DNA from: Symsagittifera roscoffensis
Lineage: Eukaryota; Xenacoelomorpha; Acoela; Convolutidae
DNA: 64,000 nt
Direction: 5' to 3'
Assembly: GCF_963678635.1 (NCBI RefSeq)
Contig: NC_087063.1
Span: 77,275,617-77,339,616 of the forward strand
Of the stretch, positions 57,901-64,000 are shown in pieces. The position numbers and the translations under genes are program-made. Every line of letters begins with the position of its first letter. Positions within the stretch are counted from its first letter, which is position 1. The notes under the pieces were generated by a model, which was not told the DNA's origin, made no database searches, and saw only the letters and a list, made by a program, of their open reading frames with translations.

Positions 57901-58342
57901 TAGAAAATGATATTCACTAATAAAAATTACAAATTGCGAAAAAAGCAGAGCTTGACTTTATTTCGGGAGTGGGCTTCAACTTTTAGGTTTCCGTTGAAAA
58001 AAATGCTTTTTGATCAAATGTTTTCATATTTTATCCAGTTTCATGAAAAAGTCATCAATGAAAGTCATCAAAGAAAGTCTTAAGGAAATAAAATGGTTTC
58101 ACAAACTCGAAACTTTCTTCCTCTCAATTGATAAGCTTTTCACATGAGTGCGCGTTTGATTATGTTTAGTTGTGGGTTCGAGAGGAGGAGAGGCTTGTGT
58201 GTGTAGGAAGGACTACGGCGAGAAGGACTTCAACTGGAATCATGTTCATGGCCTGGATGACTACACATGTGCCTTCCCCAACTGGGTTGTTTGCATGCGT
58301 CAGTACCACTCTTCTTTTTTGAACAGTCTTTTGCCCAATTAA
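40901..58342 (+). CDS. Secreted C-type-lectin-like gene (exon set)
   Basis: Gene-level entry. Exons 40901-40974, 41432-41478, 41762-41791, 45561-45682, 54170-54362 and 54721-54773 join with matching phases (2, 1, 1, 0, 1, 0) and standard GT/AG borders. A final exon lies at about 58193-58342. The product starts with a signal peptide, then CTEECLRGFERVEGLDHCYK, the long-form opening of a C-type lectin domain. LVTFDN follows, then FWTGY (the WIGL position) and EPKQPDDRK, where QPD is the galactose-type sugar-binding motif of the family. GLDDYTC...WVVC gives the last disulfide cysteines. It should be a secreted, probably sugar-binding protein. Intron 4 holds the LTR element at 45728-51329. Whether the gene still splices across it is unknown. 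Confidence 0.75.
41432..41478 (+). CDS. Lectin exon 2
   Basis: A 47-bp exon after TTTTTTTCAG with a strong GTAAGT donor, encoding TSLEGKVEAKPQCTE. It accepts phase 2 and leaves phase 1. Confidence 0.7.
41762..41791 (+). CDS. Lectin exon 3 (30 bp)
   Basis: A very short exon after TTTGTTTCAG with a GTAATT donor, encoding CLRGFERVE. Read with its neighbours it gives the C-xx-GFERV-x-G-xxx-CYK opening seen in long-form C-type lectin domains, which supports both its limits and its phase. Confidence 0.7.
42953..42993. repeat. (TA)n microsatellite, about 20 units
   Basis: An uninterrupted TA tract of 41 bp inside lectin intron 3. Confidence 0.95.
43258..43467. repeat. Perfect tandem duplication, unit about 106 bp
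   Basis: AAATTACTCGACTTCTTTAA through TTGTTTTAAACTAGCCAA occurs twice back to back with no difference that I can see. This indicates either a recent duplication or an assembly artefact. Confidence 0.95.
45561..45682 (+). CDS. Lectin exon 4: first half of the C-type lectin domain
   Basis: Follows GACTTGTCAG and ends at GTGAGT. It encodes LDHCYKMLIDLGPVSQDKAV, then TACGYEGGATLVTFDN, the standard CYK...A...C...GA-LVT core. It lies only 45 bp upstream of the LTR element, which therefore sits just inside the intron. Confidence 0.8.
45728..46089 (+). repeat. 5' LTR of the gypsy-type element
   Basis: 362 bp, from TGTGGTACCGC to GTTACCACA. It contains AACTGCTACTGCCATTGCAG-like inverted words and a TATAAATTATATAAT stretch near 45872-45892 that could serve as a TATA region. 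Confidence 0.92.
46089..47774 (+). CDS. gag: Gypsy-type gag with aspartic protease
   Basis: A 561-residue frame whose ATG overlaps the last base of the LTR. After an N-terminal capsid-like region (helical, with a RFRD-like core replaced by LGFRDIIRLAKL near residue 155) come zinc knuckles at about 317-351 (CTRCGRAFVENHLKNC, CKNCNKPNHFAKMC). A retroviral-type protease active site, MTIDTGSPVSLLN, lies near residue 460. Gag packages RNA and the protease cuts the polyprotein. The protease keeps its GALKAN...GWEV end, but the text then runs into an unrelated frame and stop. Confidence 0.85.
   Translation: MAQPAGSGFTAQDNRTDLGIPVFWASANSDPPWSFETWLDQFLLAVTVKENVDPEIMLQEPKPVLEEPLPTPETPAQNEDEIATAEREARNRLARDRVVQENEERTLRGPRVGHNVFYHEVGKRLTSRLFLALGAEGKKKFIQKNPHTEISKLGFRDIIRLAKLSFEKTKCITYERYKLFTRSHESNETLESFHAALTAQAAKAELGALEEELVRDLFISRMKNAVLQDTLTFETFSPEEVLKRALKFEYSKQTTQAFQKSSNTNSSGLFTTTQMKIKQEPIMAIGNKGYNPRRQNQNRRKQYENKPPKGKGDQKQCTRCGRAFVENHLKNCPAMGKTCKNCNKPNHFAKMCRSQQINEIANEDSSSGEECNLIQTFDSCDDFEIMSVEEECTSIMDIEKYITKRISENAYNNERSQNRALTEKSGKIEKIEIRRNPKSHQIKALKALVKIDSHILNMTIDTGSPVSLLNWATTKQILEGPSNSKFIPAEKLNLSAQFVDYNKRPILILGALKANLRSAGWEVLGVCSTSLFKTGQSSTGTKTVKTQVFKQLRSTKTHWTE
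47648..48934 (+). CDS. pol: Linker plus start of integrase
   Basis: A 428-residue frame shifted by -1 from gag and overlapping it by 127 bp. The first ~270 residues are Ser/Lys/Glu/Gln-rich, with a tandem TSLLELEAQ repeat, where reverse transcriptase and RNase H would be expected. Then comes the integrase zinc region (HRGHPGQEAM, CRSCTRYGKN) and the first catalytic Asp (IQLDYAGPLEDFKG). The frame breaks in an A8 run (48917-48924), after which integrase continues in the next frame, consistent with one lost A or frameshifting at the run. Confidence 0.8.
   Translation: MGSVGSLFNQFVQNRTKLDRNENGQNSSFQTVEKHKNTLDRIAREKQLVDISKLKDKLNSKQLEPKETASSTKMERSETGKSKKLKNKQNGNQREDDQLTEQVTETTFSRTRMVKRGAACSRQESDDSDSDIPQVEWRPVRKTIKPRGLKEIQSGKASGTSGTTLMSFWDLIGAERPDNPTSLLELEAQTSLLELEAQTALADCNRGDQSSQLSTQSEIPQIIEVDLTAESPSESPEVSLIKKEKTCHASRKGKPDQNNVRTDISLDNLNKLFDRSLLAELISEDAWMDRLRRVIERNDRHSFELMGPYTNPLWHQLSVVDDCILVDNRLAVPEQLRLAVLKRIHRGHPGQEAMLDVSRYLWWPHMHKDIVNLAEECRSCTRYGKNAKYIIPKNATKPLPLLTQPGQEIQLDYAGPLEDFKGKKIICW
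48928..50856 (+). CDS. pol: Integrase core and long basic C-terminal tail
   Basis: A 642-residue frame. It opens VAIDRYSKFPSVKI, with the second catalytic Asp in IRTDQFSGFKG and the catalytic Glu in GCGLVERTIQTIKRRLG, completing the DDE triad, then SPFEAHFGRLPKT. The remaining ~480 residues are charged and low in hydrophobics (KKKQQRQSRRQSDEQDEAE...), unlike a normal short integrase tail; near the end is SGRSKKGPSRYG. It would catalyse insertion if reading crossed the A8 run at its start. Confidence 0.8.
   Translation: MVAIDRYSKFPSVKITKSTGGKSSIKFLRSYIDIHGIPESIRTDQFSGFKGKAMKKFCSDNNIEQKFCPVGDHRGCGLVERTIQTIKRRLGVMLLDENVTSIKLCLSTILRDLRWIKQKTIQMSPFEAHFGRLPKTEFKILSDRFLQNSDRLDKEHLERSALTASQLKKRIDQSRDNLKIVRKGQNSRDVSPLFKEQVVSAKDRERARALKELLEANARWNQTRRDTSANDLKRTLDETSTINPELRKEMLYSWERGFVEDKPEAISQQRQSSPILIRKDEGRKSGKALTKPLKGRVVAETPSTIKTAAGSIYRKSDIAKVKVAVHDKEKNNNRRSPSGEEPKKKQQRQSRRQSDEQDEAELSQSDEDLLLEQPGAAKEKFQDSPTVITSKDTLQGGGLNLAVRRAKPNLAGPFSKSNKAKVGPISTKDAQQVILQNKSAALAAEVNEPKAPDHACSSNTIKNKKEITRTTSPETILDTFNSKDLSANDWNRLADQVLERGVQRAAAEILHSREDTGDDEELMNPPGFSDESELEETSVRKSGRSKKGPSRYGNPIKHSVKSISFQNNLLDLNQAALEAYRIKLANFKPGASNSVETKFGLLEKHLFRRKFGSEALDITRSWNAEWRIPLQLEEEHEERDGK
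50968..51329 (+). repeat. 3' LTR of the gypsy-type element
   Basis: 362 bp, same length as the 5' copy with one visible difference. It is preceded by the purine-rich CGAGGGGGTA. Confidence 0.92.
51330..53215. other. Lectin intron 4 beyond the LTR element, no gene seen
   Basis: Starts with the C-rich target tract (CCCCCTCCCCCACCTCACCC). The remainder is AT-rich with no domain in any frame. Confidence 0.55.
53216..53645. mobile_element. hAT-type MITE with intact termini
   Basis: 430 bp bounded by 16-bp inverted repeats CAGGGGCGGATTTAGG and CCTAGATCCGCCCCTG (one mismatch). It is flanked on both sides by TTTCAGAT, a perfect 8-bp target duplication as made by hAT transposases. It has G- and C-homopolymer runs near its ends and no coding capacity. 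Related copies: 58709-58966, 60255-60488 (minus) and a fragment at 44866-44930. Confidence 0.92.
53646..54169. other. Lectin intron 4, last part
   Basis: Nothing identified besides the branch and polypyrimidine region before exon 5. Confidence 0.5.
54170..54362 (+). CDS. Lectin exon 5: centre of the C-type lectin domain
   Basis: Follows TGTTTTTAG and ends at GTAAGT. It encodes QRLREHFWVKFHNNIRSS..., then HSGFWTGYVRFFG, NMYSGDPIDPSLFEPKQPDD. FWTGY stands at the conserved WIGL site and QPD at the ligand-binding site. It joins exon 4 in phase 0 and exon 6 in phase 1. Confidence 0.8.
54721..54773 (+). CDS. Lectin exon 6
   Basis: Follows TAATTTGCAG and ends at GTACAG, encoding KFPEETKNLPFDPVISNW. 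It receives phase 1 and leaves phase 0. Less conserved part of the domain. Confidence 0.65.
54774..57524. other. Lectin intron, dispersed repeats, no gene seen
   Basis: About 56560-56900 matches the repeat at 33560-34120 (TTGATATATCATATTAAAG; TTGCACAGTAACC). No open frame with a known domain. Confidence 0.55.
57525..57608 (+). CDS. Possible alternative terminal exon of the lectin
   Basis: After TTGAATCAG (phase 0, matching exon 6) it reads ETHYGAKHGYFDVGLDFMVF, then VPGTHIF and TGA. The pattern YG-K...GLD resembles the other terminal exon (DYGEKDFNWNHVHGLDDY) but has no cysteines. It could be a decayed duplicate or a non-disulfide alternative ending. Confidence 0.4.
   Translation, partial: ETHYGAKHGYFDVGLDFMVFVPGTHIF
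57609..58192. other. Spacer between candidate lectin terminal exons
   Basis: No gene seen. Text near 57600-57660 (TAGAAATCGTTATAAAATC) recurs in altered form near 57870-57900. Confidence 0.45.
58193..58342 (+). CDS. Lectin terminal exon: last cysteines of the domain
   Basis: Encodes ACVCRKDYGEKDFNWNHVHG, then LDDYTCAFPNWVVCMRQ and a short tail to TAA. The C...GLDDYTC...VVC pattern is the typical end of a C-type lectin domain. The 5' border is uncertain: the AG at 58191-58192 gives the right phase but has a purine-rich upstream tract, and a better-looking acceptor (TGTGTGTAG, 58206) gives a different phase. Confidence 0.55.
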   Translation, partial: ACVCRKDYGEKDFNWNHVHGLDDYTCAFPNWVVCMRQYHSSFLNSLLPN

Positions 58343-58708
58343 TTGGCAAAGTCCTTTTCTACGAAGAGGTTAACTATTGCTTGAAAAATTAATTTTCACT
58401 GTCGAAAATTATTGTTTCACTCACTTCAACGAGTCACATATTTTTCAAAAAGTCTATCAGTTTGCAAAACACAATTTTTTTAACCGATTAAATTAAAGTT
58501 CGAGCCGAGATAAAATTGCTGTACAATCAACACCGCGCTCAGTAAAAAGAGAAAATAATAGATTATAGAGGATTTTCATTGTCAGTCTGTATAATAAATT
58601 TCAAAAAGGATTAATTATAATCGATTAAAAATGGATTATAATGTTACTATTTTTCGAAACAAAAAATCATTATAATCGATTATAATCGATGATTTTTTGG
58701 AAATTTTT

Positions 58709-58966
58709 TTCGGATTCGGCGGGGGGGGGGGGGGGGGCTCTTCAGGGATTCGACCCCTTGCCAACCCAATATATCAACTTTGAAGGGGGAGCGCGCGCCA
58801 AAAAAACGCAAATTTTTTGGTCAAATTTTTTCAAAAAGCGCCTAAAATTGCTTTTTTGGCCTGTTTTTTCAAAATTTTTTCAAACTAAAAAAGGTCGACA
58901 AAAATTTGAAAGTTTTTTGAAAATTCCACCACCCCCACCCTCGAGAAAATCCTAGATCGGCCCCTG
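58709..58966 (+). mobile_element. MITE copy 2, left end degenerate
   Basis: Same family as 53216-53645: shared CTCTTCAGGGATTCGACCCC, GGGGGAGCGCGCGCCAAAAA and right terminus CCTAGATCGGCCCCTG. The left terminus is replaced by CGGATTCGGC and a 17-G run. No target duplication is visible. It lies next to ATCGATTATAAT words (58560-58700). Confidence 0.8.
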
Positions 58967-59646
58967 TCAATAGCTAAAACTTAAATTAAATTTGAATTTA
59001 CTGTGTTTTTTGCAGAATAGCTGAAATTATAATCCATTATAATTGATTTTTTTTGTCAGTTAATGATCTTTTTAACTTATTTTTTCCAGGCAAACTTTCC
59101 GCAAACTTTTTCCTCCTGAATCTGAAGTATTAAGTTTATTGGCACGATCAGGCCCAAAATGCCCCAACTCTTTTATCCAGTTTTCGTATTCATACTTTTT
59201 TTCGCTCAAAATATAAAGAAAGCAAATGTGTTGCAATTGGTTTTTGGCTTACACTCAGTAAAATTGATAGTTTTCTGTTTGTAGTCTGAAACTCACTTTT
59301 AAATAACGCTCACTTGAAAATAACGCTTAAGTTATCATACAAAAATAAATGAGCCGACACCTCCAGAGTTCTAAAGTCTGCTTAATAATTTGGTGTATGA
59401 TATTTACAAAATTTTGAACTCGTATGCCTTAGCTGTCAAACTAATGGAATCTTTTTATTTTTTTAAACGTGAATTTTGTTCAACCAAACTTTATGAAATA
59501 CTGTTTTTGCTCTGAGAGTCTAAAAAATTGTTTCGTCAAATTTAAAAAGTACGTTTTTTAGGCGAATTGTGTAACCAAGAAAATTTTGGTTTTTAATTTT
59601 GAGTGCGAAATCACTGGAAAACTGCAAATGGCTATTTTTTGTATAG
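58967..59646. other. AT-rich spacer, no gene seen
   Basis: Nothing recognised apart from a further ATAATCCATTATAATTGATT word at 59028. Confidence 0.45.
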
Positions 59647-59835
59647 AGCGCAATGTTTACATGCTAAACAGGAAAGCGTGGAACTCTGCTTTGATGTATG
59701 GGGTGAACTTGCCGGAAGACGGGACCTGTCAGCTGGACTGGGAGAGACAGAACTTCTACCAGCTGCAGATGATGAAGGACAAGCGACTGGAAATGGGATA
59801 CCCGGGAGCACAAGAACACGCCGATCTCTACATGA
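59647..59835 (+). CDS. Candidate exon of unrecognised protein
   Basis: A 189-bp exon between TTTGTATAG and GTAAGT, phase 1 to phase 1, reading RNVYMLNRKAWNSALMYGVN, then LPEDGTCQLDWERQNF and MGYPGAQEHADLYM. It is GC-richer than its flanks and codon-like, so probably real. I do not recognise the family. It may be a later exon of the lectin locus or part of a neighbouring gene. Confidence 0.5.
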
Positions 59836-60254
59836 GTAAGTGGAGTTATTGAGAGTTGCAAAAAATTTAAGCAGACAAAATTAATTTAAAAAAGGAAATT
59901 TGTCAACTCCGAACGAATTATGCATGCAATTTTTAATTTTTCAACTGAAATTGAGACAAAATTTATGCCCGAGAAACTGAGCTATTTATAATTAATTTTG
60001 CCTTTCAAAATTTTTTTGCTACCCATTACTTATAATACCGCCAGTCAACGATAACGCCAAGTTGTTTTCAATGCCGTCATTTTCGATGCAGTCAAATTTT
60101 GAATCCATAGATAAGCCAGTTGACACAAATTACATTTAAGATGTTGAAGCCAGTTATTTTTTTATCCATTTAAAATGTTTTTTTTTTTAAAATAATTTTG
60201 GCATGAAAACTGCCGCACCATTTATTGATAATCTCACAATTTTGAAAAAAAAAA

Positions 60255-60488
60255 GGCGTTTTTAGGCACTTTTTGGAAAACTTTGACCGAAAAATTGTGT
60301 TTTTTCGACGCGAGCTGCCCCCTCAAAATTAGTATATATTGGCGCCGAAGGCGCCTTTAGAAAAATTTTAAGGTTGGTCGGCCAAAACTCGATTTCTTAA
60401 AAGTATCAAAGAAAGGACCCTTTGGGTTGGCAGGGGGTCGAACCCCTGAGGGAGGGGTGCCGTCCTCCACCCCCTAAATCCGCCCCTG
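60255..60488 (-). mobile_element. MITE copy 3, truncated
   Basis: Minus-oriented copy: on the plus strand it ends CCTAAATCCGCCCCTG (60473-60488) and contains GGGGGTCGAACCCCTG and AAAATTAGTATATATTGGCG. It stops inside the element at the GGCGTTTTTAGGCACTTTTT region, so the other terminus is missing. Confidence 0.8.
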
Positions 60489-60534
60489 CTCAACACGCAA
60501 TTATGAATTACTCGATCAAAATTTACTATACGTT

Positions 60535-60790
60535 CAAAATCATTCCAAGTTGAATCGAACATCTAGTTTGTCTCATTTTTCGCCGACTAGACACATATTG
60601 TACTATTTAAACTTTGAAGTTCCCTTTAGGTAGAAAAAAAAACATTCCAAGTTGAATCGAACATCTAGTTTGTCTCATTTTTCGCCGACTAGACACAATA
60701 GATGTTCGATTCAACTTGACACAATAGATGTTCGTTTCGCCGACTAGACTAGACCTGTACTATTTAAATTTTGACGCTACATTTAGGTAG
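60535..60790. repeat. Direct and inverted repeats forming a palindromic cluster
   Basis: CATTCCAAGTTGAATCGAAC through CGCCGACTAGACACA occurs twice (60541, 60649). An inverted copy of its first part (ATAGATGTTCGATTCAACTTG, 60698) and then a partial repeat ATAGATGTTCG...CGCCGACTAGAC (60723) follow. The trailing TTTAGGTAGAAAAAAAA also occurs twice. Confidence 0.85.
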
Positions 60791-61212
60791 AAAAAAAAAA
60801 CATTGAATTTTGTAAACAAACTGTGCAAGTGATTTCGCACAGATTTTTTGCTTCTTTAAATCAATAAAAAATACTATTTTGAAAACCACTCAATTTGGAA
60901 CTTGTAGCTCTATTTTGGGAATCAAAACTGTCAATTTTTTTTCAAAATTCAAAAAATTGAACAATTTTTTTAAATTAATTGAAAGCGTTTTTGATTTTTT
61001 TTTTTAGTTTTTAAATTCATTTTTCTACAAAAAACATTTTTCCAGTTTGCCTATTCCACGATGACATTATGTGCTACTTGCTCAGTATCCGGCTATCTTT
61101 GTTTATTACATATTTAGCTGCTCTACGACTTTTCCAATTTGAAAATTTTCAAAAATCTTGTCACTATTTCTTTTGTTTCTTCCAAGGATCTCATGAAAAA
61201 AATGTGTTTCAG

Positions 61213-61300
61213 AAATTCTCAACGACGGCGCAATACAATCACCGACATGCCCTCAGTGAGAGCATGAGTCTCAGATATCAACTCCGAATCTATTTTGAAT
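61213..61300 (+). CDS. Candidate exon, weak
   Basis: Between GTGTTTCAG and GTAAAT, reading KFSTTAQYNHRHALSESMSL and RYQLRIYFE in phase 0. The phase does not match the exon at 59647-59835, so linkage is unproven. Confidence 0.3.
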
Positions 61301-64000
61301 GTAAATCTTGCTTCTAATTATTCTGCAATCAACAATGAACTATTATTCAAAAGATGATATATCACTCATCATTACTTAATGGGCTACCACTTGAAAATGT
61401 AGTAATTGTTGAATGAAGGGTCTTTAAAATGATTTTGTTCCGGACACAACAAAGAGTGTGAAGGAACTATGGTAGGCACAGGGTGGTGGGGGGGGGGGGT
61501 ACGATTTTTAGGTGGATATCTCTTCAACTATTATATATTCGCATATGCTCAGAAGTTGCTTTAATCCTCTATAGCCTGAAACAATTTCGTAAGGGGGGTT
61601 TTTGCCCAGGGGGAGGGGAGGGGAGATTGTGAGGCGTCCAGTGAGTACAATATAATCATTTTTTGAAAATTTTCACTTGGCCTATTTCAAAATATTTGAT
61701 CCAGCGTTGGTCCAGAGTATCTGGAACGCGCTGTGCTACTTGCACATCAAATGGTTACTCTGGTGAAAAAAATGGTATATGTTCTCTAGAGACGTTTTTT
61801 AATCCGCTCTGAACTTTCAAACTTGGAATAATCGCTTTTATGATACACAGCACAACCTTGAAACATCTAAGTGCAATGGGGGGGGGGGGGGAAATGTGAG
61901 AAAAAAAGGGAAACGTCGGAACAATTCAGTGGTCAGAACAATCTTTTCTCATTCAAGATTTGAAATTCACTTATTTAATCAAACTAGTTTTCATTTAACG
62001 CGCAGAGACGTTAAGCCAAAAAATAAAGAGGGAACCAACAGTATATCGTTGTATACAATACGTTCAAGATTTTTTCGATACTGATCATCACAATGATAAT
62101 TGTCTTCAAAGTTTTTCGAGAAAATTGAGAATTCATTACCTTAACTAGAAATTTAGTTTTATATTTGACGAATGGTAATAGTAGAATTGGTGATTCTAGT
62201 GTATTACATGCTATAGTAACCTGAGCGTAAGGTTGGTTCGTCATCAAGTTAAGTAGTACAGCAAACAAAGGATAAATTTGACGAATGATAATAGCATAAT
62301 TGGTGATTCTACTGTATTACATGCTATAGTAACCTGAGCGTAAGGTTGGTTCGTCATCAAGTTAAGTAGTACATCAAACAAAGGGTAAAGTTCAAAATAG
62401 TCCAATCTTCGAAGATATAGTCCCTCCTATGGCAGAAAATGTGGAGGGAGTAAAAACTGCAAACCCCCCCCCCCAAATGGGAACTACAGTGGCTAGGTTT
62501 ATGAAACTCATAGGACGGATACTAGAGATGATTTGACCCGGACATGCAAAAATCCACAACCCTCGGATCCCCCGGCCCCAAGTGATAACGGTTCCCGGAA
62601 GTGTAAATGGCTCTATCAGAACTCGGAAACTAGCGGCAGTAGTGGGCTCAAATTTTAGTATGTTGTAGGCCTAGTTAAGGGGAGCTTAAGATTGGAAATC
62701 CAGACCCCTCAGACCCCCACTTCCGATTTTATGCCCAAAGTAAACAAACCCACCTCTAACTTCCGGAAGCCGTTTCTCGGCCTCCAATGATGGCAGGTGG
62801 CTGAATGTTGGAGGGATGATAGGTAGTGGCAAGATACATCTTGTATTATAATTTGAACCAATTCCGGCGGTTGGTCCGGAAGTTATTAGCACTTGGAAAA
62901 AAACTCCCTTAGACCGGAAGTAGGCAATTTACGCAAAATAATGAACGAGGGCATATCGAATTTATGGTGGCATCAGATACTACAACTCACCCCCGGAAAA
63001 AAGACTCCTCATGATTGAAAACCCTCCGGTGATTCTTTCCGGTGTTAATAACTTTTCACCGGGAAAAGTGATAATGGACCCTAGAAATGGGATAACTTTG
63101 GAAATATTAACGGGATATGGATGAAACTTGGTAAGTAGGACCCCTATGGGATTCTAAACCTGAATATAGAAGTTTGACCCCGGTTGACCTCTGAGTGACC
63201 TTAAGTTGACCTGTGGGCGTTTTGTCCCCAAACTTGCATGGAAAGCCCCAATATTAAAACCGGAAAGTGGCGCAATTCCCAGCCCAACCCCTGGAAATGA
63301 GGATGGGTCACCTTGCTAAAAATTGGGAGGAAAACTTATTTATGTGGAACTAGAGCAGAAGCTGATAGAGATATAGCTTTTACATTGCATCCTCGGAGTA
63401 GAGGATTTAGTTTAAAGTGAACTTGGCAAACATTGGGTTCAACTTAACTTAGTGAATGCGCTATTAATAGAATATCAATCAGGGTAAAAGAAAAGTAGTC
63501 CCAGAGGAAATTGGAAGTAATGAGACAGCGGCATGAGAGTTATGTTTCCTAAATAGTATGAATGGACGGGGATTTTACTTGGCTTCCCGGAGGTTACTTT
63601 CTGGTTCGATTTGACACCTAATAGACGAACTACATTCCCCTGACAGCTAGAAGGTCGGGATTTGAATAGAGTACAGATAGAAATTTTAGATGCCTGAAAT
63701 GAATTAGCTACCCATAAAAAGGGTCTACCCCTACCATTGGGAGGTCAGAACATTAACGTGATAATTAAAATAAAGACCTTGGGAAGATAACTGGGTAAAC
63801 AGAGCATGGTTAAGAGGTTAGTTGAACTCGAGAGCTGAAGTTCACAGAGTTCAGGAATTGGTTGATTAGAATCGTATGGCATTTATTTGCTTGATCAAAT
63901 TGTGACAGCTAACGCATATCGGGTATCTAATAAGTGTGAAAAGATTGATAAAAGAAACCGAAGTTGGCACGTGGCAGAGTTGACAGGAGGAGGGATATAG
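61301..64000. other. Non-coding right end with poly-G runs and composition shift
   Basis: No gene supported. Poly-G runs lie at 61487-61499 and 61878-61890, and a C run at 62464-62473. From about 62400 the text is less AT-rich and carries many CCGGAAGT/ACTTCCGG words and, near 63170-63220, repeated TTGACC words, unlike the rest of the window. Confidence 0.5.
62160..62395. repeat. Tandem duplication, unit about 113 bp
   Basis: TTTGACGAATGGTAATAGTA through AAGTTAAGTAGTACAGCAAA (62163 on) is repeated from about 62276 with a few base changes. Confidence 0.92.

Overview
The window looks like repeat-rich, AT-rich animal (metazoan) genomic DNA. The evidence is a multi-exon C-type-lectin-like gene with GT-AG introns, BEL/Pao and Ty3/gypsy-type LTR retrotransposons, an animal-type Tnp2 (CACTA/EnSpm-like) transposase, a hAT-type MITE, long micro- and minisatellites, and a 200-N scaffold gap. 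The standard genetic code fits the best-preserved reading frames. A marine invertebrate, possibly a tunicate, is plausible, but nothing in the sequence settles the species. No bacterial operons, rRNA or convincing tRNA genes were seen.

Layout. 1-5640 is non-coding AT-rich DNA holding an 893-bp TATC microsatellite and a foldback repeat. 5664-13230 is a minus-strand BEL/Pao retrotransposon: 3' LTR, pol in two frames, gag, and a leader made of three hairpin units whose stems covary. 13789-13988 is a gap. About 14500-26420 appears to be one large plus-strand DNA transposon. It has subterminal arrays of a TTTGGTGCAAACCATTC motif at both ends. Between them lie a BEN-domain-like gene, a SET-domain/Tnp2-transposase fusion interrupted by stops and frameshifts, and an SGNH-hydrolase gene whose catalytic-serine exon has been amplified to four copies.

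26490-30300 is a 24-bp minisatellite, 30337-30895 a 32-bp minisatellite, 31365-31980 a ~108-bp tandem array and 32155-32480 an ATCGATTATAAT-type array. 34640-38110 holds decayed tandem repeats, some of which fold into hairpins. 40901-58342 carries a secreted C-type-lectin-like gene. Its exons could be joined across introns by matching splice phases, and one intron holds a very young gypsy-type element (45728-51329). That element keeps gag, protease and integrase but shows no reverse transcriptase. Copies of a hAT-like MITE lie in later introns, one with an exact 8-bp target duplication. The right end, about 61300-64000, is non-coding with poly-G runs, a ~113-bp tandem duplication and a compositional shift.

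Most coding capacity here belongs to mobile elements. The only convincing host gene is the lectin. The most unusual content is the ~12-kb transposon-like locus combining BEN, SET, Tnp2 and SGNH modules between shared subterminal repeats, followed by the RT-less but recently inserted LTR element.
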